IMG/VR virus record: IMGVR_UViG_3300023112_000048
Location: 1-36,415 of that record
Strand: one strand, 5' to 3'
DNA: 36,415 nucleotides
Source: a virus
Positions 24,402-31,451 of this stretch are shown one piece after another; position 1 is the stretch's first letter, and every line of letters starts with the position of its first letter. The notes beneath the pieces were generated by a model that saw only the letters and a list, made by a program, of their open reading frames with translations, was not told the origin of the DNA and did not search any database. The position numbers and the translations under genes were made by a program.

Positions 24402-24634
24402 GCCAAAGTAAAAAAGAATTTATAAATTTGCGAATAGAAGAGCAATATTATAACGAGATACCTAACTACATAAAGCAGCGTATCGAGATCAAAAGCATAG
24501 ATGACAGTTTACCAGAGTATAAAGAAGACGAGACTTTAAAAGACTTATTCAAGCAATACGGCAAAATAAAGGATAAGATTAAAATAAGACAATTTGAAAT
24601 CAAAGATTTAATAATTAAAAATAAAAACAAGTAA
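24398..24634 (+). CDS. Small helical protein near recombination genes (78 aa)
   Basis: A charged 78-residue protein (FINLRIEEQYYNEIPNYIKQ, ending IKNKNK), overlapping the annealing gene by four bases. The sequence suggests an antiparallel helical pair. It could be an accessory of the annealing protein by operon position only. Confidence 0.6.
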   Translation: MSQSKKEFINLRIEEQYYNEIPNYIKQRIEIKSIDDSLPEYKEDETLKDLFKQYGKIKDKIKIRQFEIKDLIIKNKNK

Positions 24635-24636
24635 AA

Positions 24637-24855
24637 ATGATAAGAGAAATGGAATATATTTCAGACAGAATAGAAGAAATAAATACTCTAATAGACTGTT
24701 ACGAAACAAGGAAGGTAGATGCTATTATAGAGTTGAAAAGTCAAACAGAGATAACAACTTGTACTGTTGCTATTCAAGACTTAATGGGAGAGTTTGACAC
24801 TTTAAATAGTATCTTCAATGTTTTATCAATAAACAATAAACAAGTAAATAAATAG
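24637..24855 (+). CDS. Small coiled-coil protein (72 aa)
   Basis: The 72-residue protein (YISDRIEEINTLIDCYETRK, ending LSINNKQVNK) is predicted helical throughout. Starts at 24637 or, less likely, at the second Met. Between annealing and SSB genes. No domain recognised. Confidence 0.6.
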   Translation: MIREMEYISDRIEEINTLIDCYETRKVDAIIELKSQTEITTCTVAIQDLMGEFDTLNSIFNVLSINNKQVNK

Positions 24856-24878
24856 AGGCATCTAAATGCAAAACAATT

Positions 24879-25208
24879 ATGGAATTAAAAATTAACGGAA
24901 CAATCAAAGTAATCGGAGAATTACAAACGTGGGATAGTGGATTCTCAAAAGTAGAATTTGTTATAACGACAAAAGAAGAATATCCACAGGATATAAAGTT
25001 TGAAATCGTAAAAGAAAAAGCGGATAAGTTTATTGAATACAACAAGGTAGGAGATGAAGTAGATGTAAAGTTTAACGTTCGTGGCAATGAGTACAACAGT
25101 AAGTACTATGTTAATCTTCAAGCGTGGTATGTTACCAAAGCAGACGGTGCAACTACACCACAGCCAACGGCTAAAGTTGAAGAGGTTGAAGAAGACCTGC
25201 CATTTTAA
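24879..25208 (+). CDS. DUF3127-like single-stranded DNA-binding protein
   Basis: A 109-residue OB-fold-like protein: beta strands in KINGTIKVIGELQTW, KVEFVITTKEEYPQ, VDVKFNVRGNEYNSKYYVNL, then a variable linker and the acidic tip EEVEEDLPF, much like the DIPF tail bacterial SSB uses to recruit partners. DUF3127 proteins of Bacteroidetes phages fill the SSB place. It would protect ssDNA and cooperate with the annealing protein upstream. A terminator hairpin follows the stop. The assignment rests on fold pattern and tail. Confidence 0.82.
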   Translation: MELKINGTIKVIGELQTWDSGFSKVEFVITTKEEYPQDIKFEIVKEKADKFIEYNKVGDEVDVKFNVRGNEYNSKYYVNLQAWYVTKADGATTPQPTAKVEEVEEDLPF

Positions 25209-25218
25209 TCTAAACTAA

Positions 25219-25250
25219 CTAAAGCCTGCTCTTTATGGGTGGGCTTTTTA
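25219..25250 (+). terminator. Hairpin terminator after the SSB gene
   Basis: AAAGCC (about 25220) pairs with GGGCTTT near 25240-25247, extended inward by several G-U and G-C pairs, and is followed by TTTT. It separates the annealing/SSB genes from the methyltransferase group. It also disfavors a start at 25235 for the next gene, which would lie in the hairpin. Confidence 0.65.
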
Positions 25251-25261
25251 ATTTAAACGAT

Positions 25262-25564
25262 ATGACAAGCGAAGAAACTAACTTAGAACTAATAAAAACC
25301 CTAGCACACGTGCAGGCGGTACTTAGAGGTTTGGACAACCTAAAGGACGTAAGTATGCACGAAAGTGTTAAACGTATCTTAGAAGACAGCAAACACGTAT
25401 TTAAAGCAACTGAAAAGCACATAGTTAAAGACTGGGAGATAATTAATAAACAAATGCACAATATAGACAGCGATATGATGGAAACGATTATAGAAGCCTT
25501 TCAATATAAAATTAATCAAGTAGTTGTGTTAGGTATTGAAGATGTAGTAACTATTAAAGATTAA
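25262..25564 (+). CDS. Hypothetical helical protein (100 aa)
   Basis: Starting at ATG 25262 gives 100 residues (MTSEETNLELIKTLAHVQAV, then NLKDVSMHESVKRILEDSKH). The alternative GTG-like start at 25235 overlaps the terminator. The protein is strongly helical, with a C-terminal hydrophobic patch (QVVVLGIEDVVTI). It sits five bases upstream of the methyltransferase. No family recognised. Confidence 0.65.
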   Translation: MTSEETNLELIKTLAHVQAVLRGLDNLKDVSMHESVKRILEDSKHVFKATEKHIVKDWEIINKQMHNIDSDMMETIIEAFQYKINQVVVLGIEDVVTIKD

Positions 25565-25568
25565 AATT

Positions 25569-26243
25569 ATGAAGTATAAAGTATTGAATTTATATGCTTG
25601 TCTCGGTGGTAATCGTTTCAAGTGGGATGAAGTAGCAGAAGAAAAGGGTATTGAGTTAGAAGTAACTGCGGTTGAATTAGACCCAGAACTTGCGAGAATG
25701 TATCAAGAAAGGTTTCCTAATGATATTGTAATAGTAGAAGATGCGCACCAATATTTACTAGACCATTACAAAGAATTTGACTTTATTTGGTCAAGCCCTC
25801 CTTGTCCTACACATAGTAGAGCCAGGTATTGGAATAGTTCAAATTATGAAACAAAAACAGAGGCAGTTTATCCAGATATGAAACTTTACCAGGAGATACT
25901 TTTCTTAGAGCATTATTATAGAACTGGAAAATATGTAGTAGAAAATGTAATACCATACTATGAGCCTTTAATTCCTTCAAAAAAGCGAGGTAGGCACTTG
26001 TATTGGACTAACTTTAATTTACCATCAGATTTAGGAGATAGAAGATTTGCTATAAGTTCAGCAAAACAAGAATTAAAAGGCTTATGTTCTTTTCATGAAT
26101 ACGACTTTACTAAATACAAAGGAGAGCAACCGGTTTTAAAAATGGCTCGTAACTTAGTAGACTATGAAGCGGGTAGAAAAATCTTTGAAACTGCTTTAGG
26201 TATCTACAAAAGTAAAAATGTAAATCAAACAGAACTTTTTTAA
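25569..26243 (+). CDS. DNA cytosine-5 methyltransferase (compact)
   Basis: This 224-residue enzyme carries the C5-methyltransferase core: motif I-like LNLYACLGGNR (about 6-16), motif IV with the catalytic Cys in SSPPCPTHSRAR (C79), and motif VI ENV (125-127, YVVENVIPYY). RHLYWTNF is a motif VIII region typical of phage versions. It transfers methyl from S-adenosylmethionine to a cytosine. The protein is short with little room for a target-recognition domain. No restriction endonuclease is nearby, so it probably protects phage DNA from host restriction. Recognition sequence unknown. Confidence 0.85.
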   Translation: MKYKVLNLYACLGGNRFKWDEVAEEKGIELEVTAVELDPELARMYQERFPNDIVIVEDAHQYLLDHYKEFDFIWSSPPCPTHSRARYWNSSNYETKTEAVYPDMKLYQEILFLEHYYRTGKYVVENVIPYYEPLIPSKKRGRHLYWTNFNLPSDLGDRRFAISSAKQELKGLCSFHEYDFTKYKGEQPVLKMARNLVDYEAGRKIFETALGIYKSKNVNQTELF

Positions 26244-26249
26244 AATAAA

Positions 26250-26280
26250 TTTGGTAGTTAGATAAATTTAACTATCTTTG
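26250..26280 (+). promoter_or_regulatory. Near-consensus promoter TTTG-N19-TATCTTTG
   Basis: TTTGGTAGTTA (26250-26260) provides the -33 TTTG, and TATCTTTG (26273-26280) the -7 box, with exactly 19 bases between. The same TTTGGTAGTTA string with the same spacing occurs at 28468. It drives the structured region 26282-26361 and probably the replication genes beyond. Confidence 0.8.
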
Positions 26281-26281
26281 C

Positions 26282-26361
26282 GTACAAGTTCGTGCATGGA
26301 CTTATAAGAAATTTTATTAACCCTTGTATAAGTTGGAATGCACTCCGCTTGTACAGGGGTT
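26282..26361 (+). ncRNA. Structured leader or small RNA with alternative terminator
   Basis: Three nested helices are perfect: GTACAAG (26282-26288) with CTTGTAC (26348-26354), GTGCAT (26292-26297) with ATGCAC (26338-26343), and ACTTATA (26300-26306) with TATAAGT (26327-26333). A competing 10-bp hairpin pairs AACCCTTGTA (26319-26328) with TACAGGGGTT (26352-26361), followed by TTGTTTTAT, like an intrinsic terminator. The two folds exclude each other in part. The transcription start expected from the promoter at 26250-26280 falls just upstream or at the first helix. It could be a small RNA or an attenuator for the next gene. Confidence 0.55.
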
Positions 26362-26386
26362 TTGTTTTATATTAAATATTTATATT

Positions 26387-26602
26387 ATGATTACAAAGTT
26401 TAAATGCTCATCTACAAATGAGGGAGAAGAAATAGATTTTATTGAGTTTGAAAAGTCTGGCAATAAGTTGATCGTAGAAATAACTGCACCAACAATAAAT
26501 ACTAATCTATGTGTATTCTTAGATAAGGAACAGATATTTAGCCTTATTGGGCAACTTCTCAGAATACAATCAGAGATTAGAGAGGAGGTTTCTAATGGCT
26601 AA
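26387..26602 (+). CDS. Small hypothetical protein ahead of the replication genes (71 aa)
   Basis: The start at 26387 gives a 71-residue beta-rich protein (MITKFKCSSTNEGEEIDFIE, VFLDKEQIFSLIGQLLRIQS). An upstream extension to 26324 would run through the structured RNA and is less likely. It overlaps the replisome organiser start by 8 bases. Unknown function; position suggests a replication accessory. Confidence 0.6.
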   Translation: MITKFKCSSTNEGEEIDFIEFEKSGNKLIVEITAPTINTNLCVFLDKEQIFSLIGQLLRIQSEIREEVSNG

Positions 26603-27350
26603 AGACTTACCATATTTCAAATTTTTCTGCTCAGAGTGGAATGATGGAGATATTGCATTGGAAGATTATGAAGTTCAAGGACTTTTTATAAACCTATGCT
26701 CTTACTACTGGTCTAATGAATGTAATCTATCTTTTAAGAAAGCGGAGAAAAAATTTAAAGATGCTGGAGAAGATTTATGGCAAACCTTATTAGATTCAAA
26801 CATTATAAAAGATGTAGATAACGAATTAGTCATTACTTTTTTAGATGAACAAAGAGAGGATAGAACGAAAACATCGAGAGAAAAAAGAAAAGCAGGACTA
26901 GCAAGTGCAGAAGCCCGTAGATTAAAGAAACTTGAACAAGATACTGAAAGTGTTTCAACAGAAAGTGAACACGTGTTGGATTTGTGTTCAACAGAAAGTC
27001 AACTATTAAGAAGAGAAGAGAAGAAAGAAGAAGAGAAGAAAGAAGAAAAGGTTAATTCTAGAGAAAATAAGTTTGATATTTTTTGGGAGTTATATCCTAA
27101 GAAGGTTGCTAAAGGTAAATGTAAAAGTAAATTTATGAAGTTGCCAGAGAGTGACATTGAAAAGATAAAGAAAACTATTAAGGCTTTTATCGCTTATAAA
27201 CCTTTTAAAGATTACACACACCCAAACCCTATGACATACTTAAATCAATCTAGGTGGGAAGATGTAATAACCCCTAAAGAAATAGAAAAAACTAAGCAGG
27301 AGATTTACGAAGAGACACTTAGAACACACCTTAAAACACTAAATAAATAA
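26595..27350 (+). CDS. Replisome organiser / DnaT-like replication initiation protein
   Basis: Translation from 26595 gives 251 residues. The N-terminal domain (LPYFKFFCSEWNDGDIALED, then EVQGLFINLCSYYWSN) resembles the winged-helix DUF1376/DUF4373 domain of phage replisome organisers. A Glu/Lys/Arg-rich linker (about 115-155, purine-repeat DNA at 27009-27051) leads to a C-terminal helical domain (FDIFWELYPKKVAKGKCK and PNPMTYLNQSRWEDVI) of helicase-loader type. It should bind the phage origin and recruit the helicase encoded just downstream. The longer frame from 26547 overlaps the upstream gene without a supporting leader. Confidence 0.8.
   Translation: MAKDLPYFKFFCSEWNDGDIALEDYEVQGLFINLCSYYWSNECNLSFKKAEKKFKDAGEDLWQTLLDSNIIKDVDNELVITFLDEQREDRTKTSREKRKAGLASAEARRLKKLEQDTESVSTESEHVLDLCSTESQLLRREEKKEEEKKEEKVNSRENKFDIFWELYPKKVAKGKCKSKFMKLPESDIEKIKKTIKAFIAYKPFKDYTHPNPMTYLNQSRWEDVITPKEIEKTKQEIYEETLRTHLKTLNK
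27009..27051 (+). repeat. Purine-only imperfect repeat in the replisome organiser gene
   Basis: The stretch is nearly all A and G, with two tandem copies of an AGAAGAGAAGAAAGA-like unit. It encodes the flexible RREEKKEEEKKEE linker between the two domains. Length variation by slippage would be tolerated here. Confidence 0.6.
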
Positions 27351-27352
27351 CT

Positions 27353-28432
27353 ATGGCGTTTTTAAACACAGACTTTGGTACTGAGTACATAGATGACTTT
27401 TACCATGACCGTATTAAAAGCGGAGAAGGGATAGGAATTATAGACGTAGATAAACACGTAAGTTTTAAGCAAGGTCAATATAACATTGTTATAGGTGTAG
27501 ATAACGTAGGTAAGACAGATTTTTTACTATGGTATTATTTAGTAATTGCTTTAAAGCATGAGAAAAGTTTTTGTATTTGGTCAGGAGAGAACAAACCAGA
27601 GCAACAAAAAAGAAAGTTAATGCAGATGTACGCAGGTAAATCTATTAAAGATATGACTTACAAAGACGTACAAAAAAGTAAATTGATTATAGAAAATTAC
27701 TTTACATGGGTAGATAGAAATGTACTGTATGACCATAACCAACTACTAGATATGTTTAGCGAGAGTAATGCAAACGGCTTTCTAATTGATCCGATTAACG
27801 GACTAGACCACAAATTAAAGTTTGGTACTACTGATATGACTTATAAATTTTCTAATGACATTAGGCAGTTTTGCAATAACACAAATAAAACTGTTTTTGT
27901 ATCAGCACATACAGTTACAGAAGCAGCGAGAAGGACTTACCCTAAAGAGCATGAGTTATTCGGCTATCAAATGCCACCTATAAAATCAATGATTGAAGGA
28001 GGGCAGCCGTTCGCAAGTAGGGCGGATGACTTCTGGGTAGTGAATAGATTAATTAATCACGACCTTTTAAAGTTTTACACTCAATTAGAGATACAGAAAG
28101 TAAAAGACACAGAGACAGGTGGCGAACCTACAATGAAAGATAAGCCTTTATGCTTTGAGTATAACTTTGGATTAGGCTTTAAGTATTCAGACATAAACAT
28201 ACTTAATCCATTTACGCTAGGTATAGATAGTTATGACCCTTTAGACGGTCTTAGAATGAAAACTAAGGAATTAGAAAAGGTAGAACCCAAACAAGTAATA
28301 CAGCCTAACCTAGACTTTGATAACGTAAAGCCTAAAGAAGTTGAAACTATTGTAGTAGAGCCAAGAGTAATAAATAAAGATTATAAATCGGAGGATGACT
28401 TTTTAGAAAATTATAAAGAGCCTTGGGATTAA
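27353..28432 (+). CDS. DnaB/Twinkle-like replicative helicase (RecA-fold ATPase)
   Basis: The 359-residue protein has a RecA-like ATPase domain: Walker A GVDNVGKT (48-55) and Walker B GFLIDPING (D146), followed by a sensor-like VFVSAHTVTEA. The N-terminal segment (about 1-40) lacks a primase and is short. A Pro/Glu/Val-rich C-terminal tail (after 285) ends ENYKEPWD. It should unwind phage DNA as a hexamer, loaded by the upstream organiser. A Sak4-type recombinase ATPase is an alternative, but the size and location beside the DnaT-like gene favour a helicase. Confidence 0.78.
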   Translation: MAFLNTDFGTEYIDDFYHDRIKSGEGIGIIDVDKHVSFKQGQYNIVIGVDNVGKTDFLLWYYLVIALKHEKSFCIWSGENKPEQQKRKLMQMYAGKSIKDMTYKDVQKSKLIIENYFTWVDRNVLYDHNQLLDMFSESNANGFLIDPINGLDHKLKFGTTDMTYKFSNDIRQFCNNTNKTVFVSAHTVTEAARRTYPKEHELFGYQMPPIKSMIEGGQPFASRADDFWVVNRLINHDLLKFYTQLEIQKVKDTETGGEPTMKDKPLCFEYNFGLGFKYSDINILNPFTLGIDSYDPLDGLRMKTKELEKVEPKQVIQPNLDFDNVKPKEVETIVVEPRVINKDYKSEDDFLENYKEPWD

Positions 28433-28467
28433 CAATTAAAAATAATTTAAACTTTTTTCACTTTTTG

Positions 28468-28508
28468 TTTGGTAGTTAAAATAATTGTGTTACATTTGTA
28501 TTAACAAA
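28468..28508 (+). promoter_or_regulatory. Near-consensus promoter TTTG-N19-TACATTTG
   Basis: TTTGGTAGTTA (28468-28478) supplies the -33 TTTG and TACATTTG (28491-28498) the -7 box with a 19-base spacer. Downstream TATTAACAAA is shared with the 22258 promoter. It lies in the 92-base gap before the 28525 gene cluster. Confidence 0.82.
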
Positions 28509-28524
28509 TTAAAGCAATAAGAAA

Positions 28525-28698
28525 ATGACACAAGTAACAATCGAAGGAATCACTTATAACATTATAGCAGAGATTAAATTAGAAGGAAAGGCTTCTGAGT
28601 TTTACGCTTCGCACATGGCAGAGTTAGTTAGACCTAAAGGAAGTAAAAGATTTACTGCTCTTAGAATGAAACATAACAACCAATTAGAACTAGTATAA
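28525..28698 (+). CDS. Small hypothetical protein (57 aa)
   Basis: The frame from ATG 28525, 26 bases downstream of a strong promoter's -7 box, encodes 57 residues (MTQVTIEGITYNIIAEIKLE, then RPKGSKRFTALRMKH) with a beta-hairpin-like start and a basic C-terminal half. The stop overlaps the next ATG by one base. Being first in its transcript, it is probably made early. No family is recognised. Confidence 0.7.
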   Translation: MTQVTIEGITYNIIAEIKLEGKASEFYASHMAELVRPKGSKRFTALRMKHNNQLELV

Positions 28699-28970
28699 TG
28701 GGAAGAATAAGTCAAACTCAACTAAAGAATGCGTTAAAAGAACATGATATTTACTTTAACTTTGAAAATAATTTAAAAAGACACTGGTCTGTTTTACTTT
28801 TAAAACATGGAGTTAAAAAGTCTAAGGAGTTTAATAAGTCTTTAACTATTGAATTTAAACAAAATGATAAAGAAAGAATTTTAAGAATTGCAAAAGCAAA
28901 CAAACTAACAGTATCAAGTACTGGTTTTATTAATAGGTTAAATTTTGATGATTATGACAATGCGAGATAA
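28698..28970 (+). CDS. Basic hypothetical protein (90 aa)
   Basis: A 90-residue basic helical protein (GRISQTQLKNALKEHDIYFN, LTIEFKQNDKERILRIAKAN). It overlaps the next gene by about 11 bases. A nucleic-acid-binding role is possible from charge only. Confidence 0.6.
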   Translation: MGRISQTQLKNALKEHDIYFNFENNLKRHWSVLLLKHGVKKSKEFNKSLTIEFKQNDKERILRIAKANKLTVSSTGFINRLNFDDYDNAR

Positions 28971-29178
28971 AAAATTTAACGAGTTAAAAGTTGGGCAAAT
29001 AGTCCACTTTGGACTACGTTACGATCAATTCGATGGTGAGGTAATGGAAGTTAGCCATACAGAAGAACAAGTAGTTATTAAAAAGAAAGTTAAGTATTAT
29101 GATGATTATTATACTTATGAAACTTTTAATAAAATAGCGTGTAGTAGTTACATAACAATAATAAAAGATATACAATGA
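28960..29178 (+). CDS. Small beta-barrel-like hypothetical protein (72 aa)
   Basis: The frame has several Met codons (28948, 28954, 28960); 28960 (MRDKKFNELKVGQIVHFGLR) leaves the least overlap and begins before the conserved-looking VGQIVHFGLRYDQFDGEVME fold, similar to small SH3-like barrels. It overlaps the next start by four bases. Function unknown. Confidence 0.55.
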   Translation: MRDKKFNELKVGQIVHFGLRYDQFDGEVMEVSHTEEQVVIKKKVKYYDDYYTYETFNKIACSSYITIIKDIQ

Positions 29179-29432
29179 ATAAAGATGAAAAACAAAAATA
29201 CGAAATAGAACTAATGTACCAAATAATGGTTAGTAGCAAAAAGTTTGAAAGTAAATTACATATAGATTATACTGATAAAGAAATTACCTTATCTGATTTC
29301 GGTGGTGAATGGGAACTTGAAGACTTTGTTGCTGCTATAAAAAGATATGATAAAGAAAGAGTTGAGATGATAAATAAACGTAGGGAGGCAAAGATACCAA
29401 TGTTAAGGAATAAATTAAAAGAAATACTATGA
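29175..29432 (+). CDS. Hypothetical protein (85 aa)
   Basis: The 85-residue product (EKQKYEIELMYQIMVSSKKF, SDFGGEWELEDFVAAIKRYD) mixes strands and long helices. Its end overlaps the Arc-like gene by four bases. No domain recognised. Confidence 0.62.
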   Translation: MNKDEKQKYEIELMYQIMVSSKKFESKLHIDYTDKEITLSDFGGEWELEDFVAAIKRYDKERVEMINKRREAKIPMLRNKLKEIL

Positions 29433-29554
29433 AACACTACGCACTACGTCTACCACCCGAACTAATCGAAGCGATTAAGAAAGACGCTAAAAAGAATCAA
29501 CGAAGCACATCAGCACAAATACGCTATGTACTTGAAAAGCATTTAAGTACATGA
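29429..29554 (+). CDS. Arc/MetJ-type ribbon-helix-helix DNA-binding protein (41 aa)
   Basis: ATG at 29429 overlaps the previous stop, and the 41-residue product reads MKHYALRLPPELIEAIKKDA followed by a second helix (RSTSAQIRYVLEKHL). A beta-strand (YALRLP) then two helices is the RHH pattern; paired strands of a dimer would insert in the DNA major groove. It is likely a repressor of phage genes. It ends with an ATGA overlap onto the next gene. Confidence 0.75.
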   Translation: MKHYALRLPPELIEAIKKDAKKNQRSTSAQIRYVLEKHLST

Positions 29555-29865
29555 ACGCAACAATAACAAAGAACAACTTAGAAATTTTCTACAACAAGTT
29601 AGAAGGTAACAGCAAACTGAATGAGGAGTGGTTAACTTACAAAGCCTTTTTAAAAGACGGTATTAAAATGATTGATGTATGCTTAGATAATATGGATCAA
29701 CTTAATAAAGTAATTGCAGTTAACTTGAATAAAGATTTACAAACGGCTATTGAAACTAAGCAAGTTAACTTAAAATTACTATCTTTGGAGAGAGAAAACA
29801 AAGAACTAAAGCAACTCAATAAGGAGATGGAAGCGAAGATTGATAAAGTTTTACAAGGTGTTTAA
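29551..29865 (+). CDS. Coiled-coil hypothetical protein (104 aa)
   Basis: The C-terminal half (about 70-104, LLSLERENKELKQLNKEMEA) is a clear coiled coil. The N-terminal part is helical. It lies between the Arc-like regulator and NinG with tight spacing. Function unknown. Confidence 0.6.
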   Translation: MNATITKNNLEIFYNKLEGNSKLNEEWLTYKAFLKDGIKMIDVCLDNMDQLNKVIAVNLNKDLQTAIETKQVNLKLLSLERENKELKQLNKEMEAKIDKVLQGV

Positions 29866-29867
29866 TT

Positions 29868-30404
29868 ATGGCTAGATGTAAATACTGCCGAAACAAATTT
29901 GAAGTAAAGCACTTTAATAGAAAGTTCTGCTATGAGGATAACTGCATTCAAATGGCTACTAAGGATATTTTAAAGACCGCTAATGAAGTTAAACGCAAAG
30001 AATGGGTAAAGCGTAAGAAGATAAAAAAAGAAAGCCTTAAAACGAAACAAACTTATATAAAGGAATTGCAAGTTATATTCAATAGGTTTATAAGATTAAG
30101 AGATAAAGATGAAAATTGCATTAGTTGTGGTAAACCAAACGGAAGCGAACAAGCAGGACATTATAGAAGTACTGGAAGTTGTCCCGAACTTAGATTTTGT
30201 GAAGATAACGTACATGGTCAGTGTATAAGATGTAATATGCACCTACACGCTAATCTAATTAATTACAGGTTGGGGTTAATAGAAAGGTGTAGCCTTGCTT
30301 TAGTAGATTGGCTAGAACTAAACCACGAGCCTAAACATTATACTATTAATGAATTAATTGAATTAAAAGAATATTATAGAAAAAAGATTAAAGATTTAAA
30401 ATAA
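29868..30404 (+). CDS. ninG: NinG/Rap-like recombination endonuclease
   Basis: The 178-residue protein begins with a Cys4 zinc site (C4, C7, C21, C26) and ends with an HNH-like zinc nuclease centre (ENCISCGKP, SEQAGHYRSTG, CIRCNMHLHANL), the architecture of lambda NinG/Rap. It resolves branched recombination intermediates as a structure-specific nuclease. The NinB-like gene lies two genes downstream with a homing endonuclease between them. The stop is directly followed by the -7 box of a structured region. Confidence 0.88.
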   Translation: MARCKYCRNKFEVKHFNRKFCYEDNCIQMATKDILKTANEVKRKEWVKRKKIKKESLKTKQTYIKELQVIFNRFIRLRDKDENCISCGKPNGSEQAGHYRSTGSCPELRFCEDNVHGQCIRCNMHLHANLINYRLGLIERCSLALVDWLELNHEPKHYTINELIELKEYYRKKIKDLK

Positions 30405-30410
30405 TTTTAC

Positions 30411-30418
30411 TATCTTTA
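30411..30418 (+). promoter_or_regulatory. -7-like box TATCTTTA before a structured RNA
   Basis: TATCTTTA differs from TATCTTTG in the last base and lies right after ninG, four bases before the closing helix of the structured element. No TTTG at 19-base spacing was found. It probably starts the transcript of the RNA and HNH gene. Confidence 0.45.
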
Positions 30419-30421
30419 CAT

Positions 30422-30494
30422 TCGTAGCGAAGTCTAATTAACTTCTGCAAAAGGTTACACGTTCCTGCTACGATTCTTTTATTTACAACGTGTA
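30422..30494 (+). ncRNA. Structured RNA upstream of the HNH gene
   Basis: TCGTAGC (30422-30428) pairs perfectly with GCTACGA (30467-30473), followed by TTCTTTTATTT like a terminator tail. Inside, GAAGT and ACTTC (30429-30433 / 30441-30445) form a 5-bp hairpin with a seven-base loop. A competing helix pairs TACACGTT (30456-30463) with AACGTGTA (30487-30494), just before the coding start. It resembles the 26282 element in layout but not in sequence. A tRNA fold was not supported. Confidence 0.4.
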
Positions 30495-30509
30495 TAAAAA
30501 TGTATCAAT

Positions 30510-31034
30510 ATGAATAATCAAAAAGAGGTTTGGCTACCAGTAAAAGGCTACGAAGGATTTTATGAAGTTTCTAACTTTGGTAATGTTTTAAATGTTGCTA
30601 AAAATAGGTTACTTACAAAAAGTGTAAGAGGTTCTTATTACAGGGTTACGCTGTTTAAATCTAATAACAAGAATTTAAAGTCAATACATAGATTAGTTGC
30701 TGAATCTTTTATAGATAATCCTATGACTAAAAAAGAAGTAAATCACATTGATTTTAACGGGTTTAATAATTGTGCATCTAACTTAGAATGGGTAACTCCA
30801 AAAGAGAATATAAAGCATTCTAGAATTAACAATAGATATCCTAAAATGAAAATTAGTAAATCTCACATGGAAAAATTAAAAAAATCCAATTCAAAAAAGG
30901 TTTTAAATAAAGATAATGGCGATATTTATAATTCAGTTACAGAGGCAGCTAATAAATTAGGGTATAAAAAATCTACACTAATACACTATTTAATAGGTAG
31001 TAGGGTTAATAAAACTAATTTACAATACTTATGA
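30510..31034 (+). CDS. NUMOD4-HNH homing endonuclease with C-terminal NUMOD1-like helix
   Basis: The 174-residue protein contains NUMOD4 (WLPVKGYEGFYEVSNFGNV), an HNH core (IHRLVAESFIDNP, VNHIDFNGFNNCASNLEWVT) and a C-terminal NUMOD1-like segment (YNSVTEAANKLGYKKSTLIH). It is distinct from the 20567 gene, which has an AP2 end. It probably cuts DNA near the ninG-ninB junction and copies itself into it. The last bases overlap the ninB ATG by four (ATGA), as the other HNH gene does to the amidase. Confidence 0.92.
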   Translation: MNNQKEVWLPVKGYEGFYEVSNFGNVLNVAKNRLLTKSVRGSYYRVTLFKSNNKNLKSIHRLVAESFIDNPMTKKEVNHIDFNGFNNCASNLEWVTPKENIKHSRINNRYPKMKISKSHMEKLKKSNSKKVLNKDNGDIYNSVTEAANKLGYKKSTLIHYLIGSRVNKTNLQYL

Positions 31035-31441
31035 AATACGATTTATCCACACCCAAAGACAAAGAACTGTTTAAGAACTACTACGATAAACTACTTAGTA
31101 AAGGTGCTAAGGTAGAACTTAAAGAGGTTAAAGTAACAAGGTCGCAACGCCAGAACCGTTCGCTACATCTTCTATTCTCAATGATTAGTAATGAATTAAA
31201 CGAGTTAGGCATGGAGTTCCAATATTTCGGTGTTAAAGGTCAGGTGTTAAGCACGAGATACACAGCCCACATAGTTAAAGAACATTTCTATAGACCTATA
31301 CAAATAGCATTGTTTGATATTCAAAGCACTACTAAGGTAGATACTAAGCAGATAAACGAAACTTTCGATGTGGTTGCTAAGTTCTTTGCAGAGCGTGGAG
31401 TAGAAATATTCTTTCCAAGTATTGATAGTTTAATAGATTAA
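31031..31441 (+). CDS. ninB: NinB-like recombination protein
   Basis: The 136-residue protein matches the NinB pattern: TRSQRQNRSLHLLFSMISNE near residues 36-55, a central segment HIVKEHFYRPIQIALFDIQS, then STTKVDTKQIN and the GVEIFFPS terminus. NinB binds ssDNA and is associated with recombination. It keeps company with NinG two genes upstream. The start overlaps the HNH gene end, implying the homing gene inserted exactly before it. Confidence 0.75.
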   Translation: MKYDLSTPKDKELFKNYYDKLLSKGAKVELKEVKVTRSQRQNRSLHLLFSMISNELNELGMEFQYFGVKGQVLSTRYTAHIVKEHFYRPIQIALFDIQSTTKVDTKQINETFDVVAKFFAERGVEIFFPSIDSLID

Positions 31442-31451
31442 AAAGAAAATT

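Noticed and set aside
26324-26386. An N-terminal extension of the 26387 gene
   Set aside because: It would run through the terminator-like hairpin of the structured RNA and adds a hydrophobic, cysteine-containing stretch with no leader.
30422-30473. A possible tRNA, since a 7-bp stem and a 5-bp stem with seven-base loop are present
   Set aside because: There is no D arm, no T arm with GTTCGANTC, the loop lacks a purine after the would-be anticodon, and no discriminator/CCA context is seen.
31043-31051. A perfect DnaA box TTATCCACA
   Set aside because: Only one copy was noticed in the window and about 0.3 are expected by chance in this length, so it does not define an origin. It is mentioned only in connection with the DnaA-like protein.
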